Part shown: one piece after another, positions 36,101 to 63,420 of the stretch
Layout of the letters: the number at the start of each line of letters is the position of its first letter
How positions within the stretch are numbered: position 1 is the stretch's first letter
Source: Sanderia malayensis
Taxonomy: Eukaryota > Cnidaria > Scyphozoa > Semaeostomeae > Pelagiidae
Assembly: GCA_013076295.1 (NCBI GenBank)
Contig: RQOL01000660.1
Span: 992,001 to 1,056,000 of the forward strand
Length of the DNA stretch: 64,000 bases
Direction: 5' to 3'
Program-made: the position numbers and the translations under genes
Notes under the pieces: generated by a model
The model's database searches: none
The model's input: only the letters and a program-made list of their open reading frames with translations
What the model was told of the DNA's origin: nothing

Positions 36101-39100
36101 ACACGTATGCAGATGGCAACATATACAAGGTTGTTGCTTCACGTTCGACCAACCACGTTTCACTTATTGTTACATCAGTTGTTAATGGCACAACTAAAGA
36201 GGAGCCACTTCAACTTCAGTCACAGATGAGTCTCCTTGATGAAGGAACGGCGATGTATTTTGGTGGTGTTAATGCTTCTTTGTGAGTTGGATATTTTTTT
36301 ATCATATCTATTTAATGTTCTCCCCTGTTTTGAGTCAGGTTTTGAATACGGTTAAATCGTGAAAAATCAACCAATTTGCACTCAACATCCTTTGATGATT
36401 TAATTTCCCCGAGTTTTTTTTTAAGTGACTAAGTTGTTGCCTGCTTCAATCGCGTCCCCCTTTAAACTGTATTTACTCACACAAACCAACCCCGTCTCTA
36501 CCCAGCCCATAAATATTTACATTCAGCTGCACATTTTGACTGGAGATTATACCCATGAAACTTTATGTTATCTTTTTTCAGCGGTGGACAGCTTCACACG
36601 GCTTACAACTTGGCTGGCTGCATCATGAATGTCAGTTTGAGCAATAAAATAACACAGAAAAACGATGCAATTAAACTGAACGATGCTTCATTGCTACAGT
36701 ATAGTAATGGCGTCATATTTGATGGTTGCTTGTCACAGGTTAGTAAGATGCCTGATAGATTTTAGTCCACGTGGCTTCTGCATTTGATGCTGAATGAAAT
36801 TAATCTGGTCCTCGATCAGTCGCAGTTTAATACTAAAATTCTGGGTTTTCGTATTCTTTTAAGTCCTTGGGACACTTATAGAAGTACGAAAAATGGTTAA
36901 CAACCCATAAGCTTTTTTGTGGGCTTCATTCAACCTCCATTCCCCCTGAAACAATGTCTTTCTCTCAATCAGACCCTTTTGGTCACCATGCAAATAGAAT
37001 TTTGTCGATATTGTATAAGGGGGAGAAAGGGGATGAAGGATGCGTTTATTTGTTTTATCATGCTTCTGCTTCAGACACGACCTTGGATGACTCAAATCTC
37101 ATTATCTGGTGTCTTTCGAATTGAGACTCGCCTGTCTCATGATCTTTCATCTTCATTTTTAGATAATTAATGGCTTACGGTTTATTGGCAATGGATATTC
37201 TACTACAACTACATCATCAGCAAGACTCACTTCTCTTGATATCGTTTTTAAAACTAACGAACCAAGTGGCGTACTTTTTTATGCAGAAAACAAGGTATAT
37301 AAATACTGTGTTATAATAAACAATAATATAGATAACTAGGCAACTTAGTGCAATAAATGGGATCATGTCATATTATGCTTACTATACCAATGTTCAACCC
37401 ATTGGTATAGCAAGCATAATGTGATATGTGAATATATTTGTGTTTATCTGTTCAGTGATTATCATAATAAGAATAAAAGTTTATCAATCAACAGTAGTGT
37501 TTAAGTAGTGTTTAATTCTTATTATATTATGATTCTTTCAACTGCTTCATATTATAATTTACCCTCAATAGCAAAATTGCAATGTTGTCAAATATTTCTT
37601 ACCTTCAAGGCTTGCCTTATCTGGATTCCACCTTACCATTTTCAAGCCTTCTGCTTATACTATCATCAATGCAACGACGCTTGAAAAGTAACATTTTTAG
37701 TACCTGTATTAATTCGCATTTCAGGGAGTGAAGTTCTACATTGCCCTCACTCATGGCAACGTATTCCTGGATTACAAGAATGCAACTAAAAATGTCAGAA
37801 CCATTCTCGAGACTCGAACTCAAACACTGAATGATGGGAAATTTCACACGATTCGAGTTACTCTCATGAATTCACTGTAAGTAACAGTTCTTCCGATTAA
37901 ACTCATATCTCATTTTCAATACCAATGAAATTTAATTCTTCCATTAAATAGTTCTTATGTAAAAATGGCTCTGACAACTCTGGTTATAAATATGTTCTCT
38001 AGTTATTTTTCACAATAACTTCATATTTTTGTTTTTTAGGATGGTACTGACTGTTAACGGGATGTCACAATCTGTTCAACTTCAGAGTGGCCTGGCACCA
38101 AGCGTCGAGCTGAATGGTCGCTTGTACGTTGGTGGTGTGGCATCTTCTATGCAAAATTCACTTTACGAATTTCCTGTCCTAGCCAGCTTCCAAGGAGGAA
38201 TTCAAACAATCAAAGTCAACGAAATCGAGTATGTATTTGTTTCTCACAATTCAGTAAGCCTAATTTGCTGCGCAAATGTGTGCGCAGAATAGCGAAATCT
38301 TGTTGCACATTTAAAATATGCGACTGGCTCATAAATTGGTGTTATTTATTTACTTTATAGTATTATATTTTGGTGAATTATTTGTTGTCTTGTAGCATCA
38401 TGAAAGATCTGATTATCGGAGGAAGTCAAGTGTCGTTAGCTGGAATCTCCCCTGTTGCAGAGAACATTTACCCCACCTCAATTCCGACTAACCCACCCCC
38501 CACTACTGCTCCTCCTTCTTGTGCAGCTGCAAGTGGGCCTCCGCAGACTTCAGGCACGGCAGGAGTTGGATTCAATTTTAATTCGACTCTCGGGCTTACA
38601 GCCAAAAGGGGCAATCCTAGTGATGTTTTGGGATATTTCCAAACGAAGTAAGTATTGAATCATTTTATCAAATATTTTCATATCGATTGATTGTTATACG
38701 CAGTTGATCTATTAATTAGAATGTGTGTCGTTGTAAGACTCTGAATAATGTTTGGGATGATTACGATGATTAGAGTGATTGATATGATTAGATTGATTAA
38801 GATGATTAGGGTGGTGACAATGATTATGAACATAACTTCTATTAATAATGATTATTATTATATCTTCCCAGCCAGGTGCTGACAATTGAGTTTCGTGCAA
38901 TAAGTCAATTTGGTGTAATATTCTATGGGACAAGTCCCTCATCACCTGGAACATTCATATCATTGGAACTTATTAATGGCCAACTTTTGTACCAGTTCAA
39001 TAGTGGTGATGGACTGGTTCAAGTTAGAACAGATGGTACATTTTCCCATGGAACATGGACAAAGGTATGAAGCTTTATTTAGACAGCAGGAATTTGAGTA

Positions 39101-41463
39101 ATAATAAAACGCACTTGGGCTGCCTACTAAAAGGACTATTTATTTCCAGGTTTTCTTGATGAGGATGTCACAGTTTGGAGCGATGTTGATATCACAAACT
39201 AGAGAATATAAAAATAATATGACAGGAACTGGAACTAGGACCATGGAACTGAAATTCCCACTCTATATCGGTGGAACCCCAGAAAACGTCGGTTTGTCAA
39301 CCATTCAGGTGAAAATTTCATCCTTTGCGTGTTGTAATATCATTACAAGTAAATGAATTTAGCGAAACTGTTGCGTTGAACAAAATATCTGCAAGATTTT
39401 TGCTTTGCTGACTAATATGTTGTGTTAATTTATTAATTTCTAGAACCCAAGAGGTAAAGACTCGTTTATTGGCTCTGTAAGATCATTTCAAGTGCAAGGA
39501 ACTACCCAAACCTATACATTCGATTTGAGGTAATATTATCTTGCCCAGACCTATTACGAACACTTTGTGATACGTGACAACATCCCAAAAATCTTTTTTT
39601 CCATCCATCTTGCTCATTAATACATATAATTTATTATTTCAATTATACAAAAACAACAAAATATGATACTATTTGTTTTTTAGCACGGACAGGGATTTAA
39701 ACGTGACGAAGAATATTCGTCAGGGTTATGCATCGGTCGTTCCTATTGTCAGACTGACTGGAAGTGGCTACTTCATAAGCGGTGGGTATCTTTTTTGTTG
39801 TGTTGCATAATTTTGTCTTTAATTTATCAAATTTTCTCTAGATTTATCAACTAGCAAACATTTTTGAAAGAATTTTCAAGCAAGATCAATTTTTAATTTC
39901 GCATTTTAATTTTATACGTTTTTGTGATTTTAGCACAAAATCTGCAGTCAACTAACCCATTTTCAATCAGCATAAAATTCAGAACAACAACAAAGAATGG
40001 TATTCTTTGGCATTTGTACGCATCGAGTTCACAGCCTCAGCTGTTACTTGAACAGCGTTTTGGACAGGTATGCAAAACAATTTTATCATCTGTGGAATGG
40101 AATATGCTTGCTGCACATACGACCTTTCTTCTATACCAATGGTCATATTGTTTCATATATTTTTCATATAAGCCGAAAATATATATTATGTTGAAAGAAT
40201 TACACGTATTTTTTAATAAGAAACCCTCTATAAGAAACCGACCCCTAAGATACCAAAAAAATTAAGAAACTTTAGCACTACTTTCCGTCATGCTTAAGAA
40301 ACCGTGTCACCTGGTACAACAGGCAAATGAGACAGTTTTGATTGTATTTTGAAAACGGCAGTTTTATTACTGTTTATTTGCATTGAATTGTGATGTCTCT
40401 TTGCGTTTCCTACCTATTTGCAGTTCAAATTTAAAGAATTTTTAAGAAACTTTTAGTACTAAAATGGCCATAAAATTTGAGAAACTGAGCACTACTTCGG
40501 AGCTTACTTTCTTATAAAAAATGCGTGTAGAAAACGAAACAAAAGTTCATATTATTTATGTAGCTACCATTCTGGTTGCAGTGCAGCAAATTTTAAGTCC
40601 TCAATATTGAAGGGTTCAGCCTCGTTAAATCAGAGAGATTTGCTGTCGGAGTTTTAAACTGTTTCCATCTTGAGCCTGTTCAATGTATTAAGCTGGCTAA
40701 CTCTGTCATCTTGCTTTGTAGATTGTGTTGACTTTGACCAACAATGCAGTAAGCAATTCAATGTCTTGGACTGATCCACAACTGCCAGCCAACAAGCCAG
40801 CCAATTCATCCTTCAGCATTTGTGATAATACATTTCATACTGTTACAATTTCACGAAATACATCTTCAACGAGTTATATCATGACGGTTAATAGTACCAG
40901 TGCAATTACCGCATCAATAGGCTCAGAAACTGTCACTGGCTCATTGTATGTTGGAGGTATGTGCTCATCAATATTCAAAAATTCTGACTTTTTGTCACTA
41001 CCGTAAAAGCTCTAATTAACCCCCTTGGGGTGCTGGCTTAATTTTAAAGGTTCCAGAGGGGGGTTTATGGGGGCTTTGTAAAATTGTCTCGAAAGGGGGC
41101 TTATAAGAGAAGGGGCTTTATAGAGCTTTACTGTAACAGTGAATAGTTTAAATTTGTTTAGCTTGTAATTCGCGCAGTTCTAGGTCTTTTGATGATAATT
41201 CTTGAAACTGTGGCACATATAACCGTGAAAGACCCCCCTTCTATTCGTCACATGTAGATGAGCGCATCTATTCAATAACATATAAATTAGTCCTCCTCCT
41301 TGTTCACAACAGCGTCCATTTTTATCCAGGCTCACCTCATGTAAGCAGAAATGGCGTAGCTGGTTGCATTCAGAGTTTGATTATCAATGGTCGACAACAA
41401 GATCTAGCTTCACAAGCTTCACAAAGAAGCTCTGTGTCAGTTTTTATTGGCTGCGCTCCGTAA
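15771..41463 (+). CDS. LAMA3/5: Laminin alpha chain, alpha3/5 class (complete)
   Basis: Sixty exons with GT-AG borders and consistent phases give 2988 codons before the TAA at 41461. Order: signal peptide (ILCSLLQLVVLSISA), laminin N-terminal (LN) domain, five EGF-like LE repeats, an alpha3/5-type globular domain, about four to five LE repeats, a laminin IV type A domain, about seven LE repeats, a roughly 580-residue coiled coil, then LG1-3, a Pro/Thr linker and LG4-5. The secreted alpha chain assembles with beta and gamma through the coiled coil to form the basement-membrane trimer; LG domains bind cell receptors. The upstream globular domain with VVLLPSEFYSA, next to a single IV-A domain, places it with LAMA5/LAMA3 and Drosophila LanA rather than LAMA1/2. 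It is shorter than human LAMA5 (about 3700 aa), mainly by fewer LE repeats. N-glycosylation sequons are plentiful. Exons are listed under the domain entries. Confidence 0.96.
18754..18849. mobile_element. TACCGTA-type MITE copy
   Basis: TACCGTAAATCTACGAATTA at the left; GGGGGCTTATTTGAGGAGGG then CTGCGGTA at the right. Member of the GC-run family scattered through the laminin introns. Confidence 0.7.
20551..20683 (+). pseudogene. Duplicated end of laminin exon 18 plus its intron start, inside intron 11
   Basis: The segment GTGACACCTGTCACAAACCA through ACCAATCAATGTCCTTGCAA and the following donor and about 90 bp of intron repeat 24220-24360 with small differences. The fragment still reads TNQCPCK then GT. 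It has no acceptor or first half of the repeat, so it is not a usable LE exon. Confidence 0.85.
21158..22293 (+). other. Laminin alpha: alpha3/5-specific globular domain (exons 13-14)
   Basis: Exons 21158-21227 and 21825-22293, residues about 530-709. Beta-rich sequence begins LHYINFALTRSTGLPSAF, then NSSGLYYVIIKYSST, CAPPQQCYGYI, and VSLTSVVLLPSEFYSA. Human LAMA5 has the comparable FWLVFRYVN and VVLLPSAYYEA in the domain between its LEa and LEb arrays (recalled from memory). This domain is what assigns the class. Confidence 0.8.
21522..21785. mobile_element. TACCGTA-type MITE copy (264 bp, intact ends)
   Basis: Ends TACCGTAAATTCTCTATTAA / complement of TACCGTAAATTCTCTTTTTA, followed inward by C-runs and G-runs. 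It sits in laminin intron 13, with its right end only about 40 bp before the exon 14 acceptor. Confidence 0.85.
23213..24523 (+). other. Laminin alpha: LEb repeats (exons 15-19)
   Basis: Exons 23213-23356, 23606-23742, 23873-23937, 24108-24258 and 24383-24523. Repeats open at CACNLIGS, CNCSTDNK, CGCNATGS and CNCSLNGS. A final partial repeat (CVCMGITSNC) is interrupted by the IV-A domain, as is usual for this architecture. Confidence 0.88.
23395..23506. mobile_element. TACCGTA-type MITE copy
   Basis: TACCGTATTTTCTCAATTAA at the left and GCGTTTAATTGATAGTGCAG at the right; degenerate right terminus. Confidence 0.6.
25647..25987. mobile_element. Pogo/Tigger-type MITE, 341 bp
   Basis: CAGTGCATCCTCGGTTATCC at the left, complement of CAGTACTTCCTCGATTATCC at the right, TA on both sides. 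It sits in laminin intron 23. Confidence 0.85.
26311..26402. mobile_element. TACCGTA-type MITE copy (short)
   Basis: TACCGTAAATTC, then C-runs and a G-run, closing GTTGCTGTA; laminin intron 24. Confidence 0.55.
27300..27550. repeat. Interspersed repeat copy (family of 12911 and 59430)
   Basis: Shares GGCCTCTGGGAGCTTATTTG, the GTAAAAGCTATACTATGCAG segment and ACTTGGGCTCAACATCCTTG with the other copies; laminin intron 27. Confidence 0.75.
28853..29013. mobile_element. TACCGTA-type MITE copy (161 bp, intact ends)
   Basis: TACCGTATTTCCTCTAATTG at the left pairs with the complement of TACCGTATTTCCTCTAATAA at the right. A decayed relative follows at about 29066-29180. Laminin intron 30. Confidence 0.8.
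29531..29702. mobile_element. Probable decayed MITE
   Basis: Begins CAGTGGAACCTCCAAGTAAG and contains an inner inverted pair (AGAGACACC / GGTGTCTCT). The right end is unclear. Confidence 0.4.
30248..33598 (+). other. Laminin alpha: coiled-coil region, domains II/I (exons 33-42)
   Basis: Exons 30248-30399, 30582-30686, 30838-30949, 31133-31482, 31615-31731, 31850-32016, 32345-32483, 32644-32749, 32875-33201 and 33429-33598. It begins with a Cys pair (ACQPCTQLL) that would link the three chains and continues as about 580 residues of Gln/Asn/Ser-rich heptad-like sequence with many N-x-S/T sites. This is the alpha-beta-gamma trimerisation segment. Confidence 0.9.
32037..32124. mobile_element. 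Short pogo-like MITE remnant
   Basis: AGTAAAGTCCCGATAACTCG at the left and GAGATATCGAGATTTTACTG at the right, about 88 bp, laminin intron 38. Related to 54601-54762. Confidence 0.6.
34339..34473. mobile_element. MITE of the AGTAAACRCC family
   Basis: CAGTAAACGCCAGCAGATTA at the left; GGTTCTAATACGCGGGCATT then TACTG at the right; TA both sides; laminin intron 44. Confidence 0.75.
34882..35030. mobile_element. MITE of the AGTAAACRCC family
   Basis: CAGTAAACACCCGGATATAA at the left; TTCTTATTACGCGGGTGTTT then ACTG at the right; TA both sides; laminin intron 45. Confidence 0.85.
37372..37420. repeat. Stem-loop, 21-bp arms, one mismatch
   Basis: ATTATGCTTACTATACCAAT pairs with the arm ATTGGTATAGCAAGCATAAT across a loop of about 7 nt; weaker pairing continues outward. 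It lies in laminin intron 50 on the gene's strand. It could be a microRNA-type hairpin or a fold-back remnant. Confidence 0.8.
40201..40530. mobile_element. MITE of the AATAAGAAACC family
   Basis: TACACGTATTTTTTAATAAG at the left; complement of TACACGCATTTTTTATAAGA at the right; inner repeats of TTAAGAAAC. Laminin intron 58. A second copy lies at 45952-46127. Confidence 0.8.
40999..41135. mobile_element. TACCGTA-type MITE copy
   Basis: TACCGTAAAAGCTCTAATTA at the left and TATAGAGCTTTACTGTA at the right with internal C- and G-runs; laminin intron 59. Confidence 0.75.
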
Positions 41464-42984
41464 ACTAAATTACTTTTTACCTATAACTATTAAATAGGTT
41501 TAAACTGTTATTATTTTTAGTTTTTATACTGAACTAAAGATTCAATAGTTATTTTTTAAGTTTCTAACTTTTTATATGATCCGTAATTATAGTTATATAT
41601 CACCTATATATTTTTTACATTATATTCTGTTTTTTTGCTATCCTCGAGAAAAATCTGAAATCGAATTCCCATGGGATTTAATTTTATTTCAGGGAAGTTA
41701 ATCCTATTCCCATGGGATTTATTTTTGGAACAAAATTTGAAAAGCTGTTATTATTTTTGGTAATAAAAATTCCCATGGGATTTAATTTTATTCCCATGGG
41801 ATTCATTTTTTAATTCCCAGGGGAGGGAATTTGTCTAAAATTTATGAAAAATCGAAAAAAATTCCCTCCCTTGGGAATTAAAAAACGAATCCCATGGGAT
41901 TTAACTTTATTCCCATGGGATTTAACTTTATTCCCATGGGATTTGATTTTATTCCCATGGGATTCATTTTTTAATTCCCAAGGGAGGGAATTTGTCTAAA
42001 ATTTATGAAAAATAAAAAAAAATTCCCTCCCTTGGGAATTAAAAAACGAATCCCATGGGATTTAACTTTATTCCCATGGGATTTAACTTTATTCCCATGG
42101 GATTTGATTTTATTCCCATGGGATTCATTTTTTAATTCCCAAGGGAGGGAATTTGTCTAAAATTTATGAAAAATAAAAAAAATTCCCTCCCTTGGGAATT
42201 AAAAAACGAATCCCAAGGGAATAATTATTCCCATGGGATTTAATTATATTCCCAGGGGATTCATTTTTCTATTATCAACTATTATCAACTATTTTGAAAA
42301 GATTCAAAAATTGTATCCCTTGGGAATACGTATACAATAAATGTAATTTTTGCCACCTTTAAATCTGGGGACTTGGACCCAAAACACAAAACTGGACCCA
42401 AAACATAAAATGGTGAAATAGTAAGTAGAATTAATCCATTTGAGGTTGCGAACAATTTCCACAGAAATGATCTTACAATACTTTGCAGAACAAAGCAACA
42501 TGCCGTATAAAAATAGCACCACTTCAGTGACCTGCTATAATTTACAGTTTCGGATGATAAACCCACGAACATATTATTACCATTACCTATATGCCTTGCT
42601 GCATGGCCGGTCCACCGATCTACGAAAACAAACAGATTAGGACGATTGCTTTCCACAAAACTACAGAAAACTCCGACAGTAATAAATAAACTGGTTGAGT
42701 TGTTTGAGGGAGAAAAAGTAATAAAAATAACAGGTACTTTTAACGACATTGTATTGTATTAAGCTTCCAGTATAGTCATGCAAATTATAATGCGGACCAA
42801 TGAGAATGGCAAAAAGCAGGAAGAAATGTAATTTCACACACAGCAGATGTTTTTGAGGTTAAATTAAAAGAAAGGAAAACGATGCATGAGCAGTCAAATA
42901 TAACATAGAATTGCTCATTCAATCGTTGCCGGCCTAAAAATGTCACGGAGGATATAGTTCTGCATAGGTTTTGAGAATATAGTT
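41464..42984. other. Intergenic region laminin / SLC35G
   Basis: Holds the laminin 3' UTR (ATTAAA at 41489-41494 is the first candidate signal) and the palindromic satellite (41665-42325). The SLC35G promoter must lie in the last part. A 154-codon open frame on the minus strand (42749-42285) is not recognised and probably fortuitous. Confidence 0.5.
41665..42325. repeat. Compound palindromic satellite, about 160-bp period
   Basis: Blocks of TTCCCATGGGATTTAA alternate with a long fold-back: TTAATTCCCAAGGGAGGGAA, then TTTGTCTAAAATTTATGAAA, then TTCCCTCCCTTGGGAATTAA. The fold-back recurs near 41811, 41971 and 42131, a 160-bp spacing, so about three units. CCCATGGG (itself a palindrome) occurs at least a dozen times. 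Confidence 0.95.
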
Positions 42985-44136
42985 ATGGTTAAGTCGGTTG
43001 AAATCATGGCTTTAATGGAAGAAAAGAAAGACATGGAAGGACGACCAAAAACCAATCCAAAAGTCTTAGGCCTTGGCCTAATGGCTGCCGCTGGATGTTT
43101 CCTCACAATTGGCAATGTCGTGGTTCAATACACTCATAAAAAATGGCCGGCAAACGTATCGACTTTCGAAGTTCTTTTCATCAGAAGTTTGATTCAACTT
43201 GTGTTTATTGTGGGGTTCATGGTGTACGGAAAAGTCAGTGTTTATGGCAACAGTCTTAGAAATCTGATTGTTCTTATAGTCATGGGCATAGCTGAAGTAG
43301 CTGCAATAATATTTGTTTACCTTGCTTTGGAAAGAATTCCAGTTGGCGATGCAACAGTGATCCAGTTCACAGCGCCTGTTTTCACAACAGCTTTCAGCTT
43401 TTTGTTCCTCAGAAAAGGCTGCGGTGTTCTTGATACGGTATGTGGGGTGCTGAGTTTTGGTGGGGTGATAGTGATGGCCAGACCAACAATGCTATTCTCA
43501 CACAAACAACATCAATCCAGTGGTGTATCGCATAATTTCCATGTCGTAAAAAATACTGGCTACCAGCCCGGCAATCACAAGTATCTTGAAGGAATTGGCT
43601 TTGCCATTCTTGCTGCAGTTTGCTTGTCATTATTCTTCATCTTGAACAAAATGACTGGCAAAAGGTTGGATGTCACTCTCACCATATTCTACCCCAGTCT
43701 TGTTGGGGTAATTGTGTCACCAATTTTCATTGGTGCTTGGAACAAAGCCTGGTTCGCATGGGATGGTGAGATCTGGGGGTTCATAATCATGGTTGGGTTC
43801 ATCTCTTTTGTTGGCATGATGTTCATGGCAGAATCATTGCAACTGGAGGATGCTGGCCCTGCTATTCTTGTCCGCAATCTTGATGTGGTTTATGCTTTCG
43901 TCATGCAATTCCTGCTCCTGGGTCTGAAACCGGATCTGCTTACTCTGGTTGGTGCTGGCATCATCCTTGCTTCGACTAGTCTCGTTGCCATCAACAGAAC
44001 CATCTTTGCCAGAATAGAGATGTGCCAAAGACTGCAGAACAAGGCCTTGAAAGAGCCAGATGAAAGCAGGTTCCCGCTGCTGTTGACAGATGAACAAACC
44101 ACAAAAAAGCGCTTCCACAGCAAAGATACATTGTAA
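42985..44136 (+). CDS. SLC35G: SLC35G-type membrane transporter (EamA/DMT superfamily), intronless
   Basis: A single uninterrupted 383-codon frame from ATG 42985. After a charged 25-residue head come about ten hydrophobic segments in two EamA halves. Landmarks: EVLFIRSLIQLVFIVGF, YLALERIPVGDATVIQFTAP (the DMT proline-rich turn), CGVLSFGGVIVMARP, and in the second half PAILVRNLDVVYAFVMQFLL. This matches the SLC35G (TMEM20) subfamily better than other SLC35 groups. Substrate is not established; SLC35G1 has been linked to ER/plasma-membrane calcium handling and to citrate transport. The short cytosolic tail is charged. Alternative starts at downstream Met codons would remove only a few residues. 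It faces CHD1 tail to tail. Confidence 0.9.
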   Translation: MVKSVEIMALMEEKKDMEGRPKTNPKVLGLGLMAAAGCFLTIGNVVVQYTHKKWPANVSTFEVLFIRSLIQLVFIVGFMVYGKVSVYGNSLRNLIVLIVMGIAEVAAIIFVYLALERIPVGDATVIQFTAPVFTTAFSFLFLRKGCGVLDTVCGVLSFGGVIVMARPTMLFSHKQHQSSGVSHNFHVVKNTGYQPGNHKYLEGIGFAILAAVCLSLFFILNKMTGKRLDVTLTIFYPSLVGVIVSPIFIGAWNKAWFAWDGEIWGFIIMVGFISFVGMMFMAESLQLEDAGPAILVRNLDVVYAFVMQFLLLGLKPDLLTLVGAGIILASTSLVAINRTIFARIEMCQRLQNKALKEPDESRFPLLLTDEQTTKKRFHSKDTL

Positions 44137-45415
44137 TAATGGACTCATTATGTTAAAATAACCAGAACAGATAACTTATTTAAATTCATCTGGTATATGT
44201 AGGTCTTGTGTTAAAATTTAATTTTCAGGTACAACCTATGAAATGCTTAAACACTAATCTAACTGCATCAAATAAAATGTTAGCAAGGGAGAATCTGAGT
44301 TGCATAGTAATTCTTACAAAATATGTTGATCTAATTTAATTAGTTTCATTTCTTTGGTTAATCTTACTCATCAGTTTTACTTTCTAAGATTTGTTTTGTG
44401 GATTTAGTTGCCCAAATTCATTGGTGTATTTTTCAATTTTAGCAGGGTAACAATAATAAAATGAAAATAGTATGTATTGCAGTAGAAATTTAGGGGAATT
44501 ATCAAAAAATGTATAAAGAAAAGAAATATTTTGCTATTTCTGATTTCTATTGAACAACAATTCAATTATCTCTCATTTTAGTCCACAAAGACGCTAAAAA
44601 AGAGATGCACTAAAATACACAAAAAATTTGCATCAGTCCATCATTTTGGGTTCTCTACGACCCAAACTGAAAAAGTAAATACAAATGTAATTATCCTCAA
44701 TGACTGGTTATCTTGTGGGGTGTTAGTTGATTTGCAAGTTGTGGAAAAAACTCGCCTGTGATTCCCATTAACAAAAATTACTCAAAGCAGGGAAATACGA
44801 CGTTCAGACTCGCAAGGTAACAAAATACCACCACACTGTTGTCTTTGATCCCAGGCGAATACGAAACACGTGCCCAGGTGATACCAAATATCCCTCTGGT
44901 ACATTAGGGGCGTCATCAATTATAAACATCAATTATTCTGCCGGGCAATAAACTTCAAACAAATAGAAAATTACGTTCCGGACAGGAAATAATTTGCGAT
45001 CAAACAGAGTAATTTGTGATTTGAGGAAATTTGCAATCAATAAGTTGGCAAAAATTAAAATTTACGACCGTATATTAATGTTCATTCGCTATTTATATCA
45101 CATAAGCATTTATAATGCCAATATCATTTACGAGGTGTGTTGCGGTAATCTACAATGCCGAAAGGAAAGCAAAGGGGGCGGGACAGAGTGTGAATTACAG
45201 GGAGGGGGTTAGAAAAATGAAATATCAGTTGCGTATGAGAACTACTCCAAGTTCTGGAGAGCTTTGGGCGACCCCACTGTTGACCTTGCAAATAACGAAA
45301 TAACAGGGCTGGGCTCCCCAAAATGGGCTGCCCTGATTCTATGAGCGAGTCAATACAATAATACCACCACAAAATACATACATCACAAAACACACTAAAC
45401 ATATAAATTAATAAA
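44137..45415. other. Convergent 3' region SLC35G / CHD1
   Basis: 3' UTRs of both genes; no additional coding sequence or clear repeat recognised. Confidence 0.5.
44271..44276 (+). terminator. Polyadenylation signal candidate for SLC35G
   Basis: AATAAA 135 nt after the stop codon; a second AATAAA lies at 44455-44460. Confidence 0.5.

Positions 45416-63420
<18,005 letters not shown>

Larger units (their letters stand above)
33699..38228 (+). other. Laminin alpha: LG1-LG3 (exons 43-52)
   Basis: LG1: 33699-33857, 34054-34187, 34525-34675, 35278-35402. LG2: 35699-35855, 36016-36281, 36582-36738. LG3: 37163-37294, 37725-37876, 38040-38228. Typical LG strands: LMFFGNESSSS, HLFIGGLSPSN, FRGCVNNLKLN, MYFGGV, LAGCIMNVSL, GVLFYAENK and RLYVGGV. 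In known laminins LG1-3 bind integrins. Confidence 0.9.
38396..41463 (+). other. Laminin alpha: LG3-LG4 linker, LG4 and LG5 (exons 53-60)
   Basis: Exons 38396-38647, 38872-39064, 39150-39308, 39444-39529, 39684-39781, 39934-40067, 40722-40956 and 41330-41463. Exon 53 holds a Pro/Thr-rich linker (PTNPPPTTAPPSC) and the start of LG4. Later strands: FGVIFYGTSPSS, LYIGGTPENVG, NGILWHLYASS, GSLYVGG, and the closing VAGCIQSLIINGRQQDLA. No dibasic furin-type site is evident in the linker. LG4-5 bind dystroglycan and sulphated sugars in known laminins. Confidence 0.9.

Noticed and set aside
42285..42749. 154-codon minus-strand frame between laminin and SLC35G
   Set aside because: Not recognised and mixed composition; its downstream end runs into the satellite edge. 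Kept only as an unlikely open frame.
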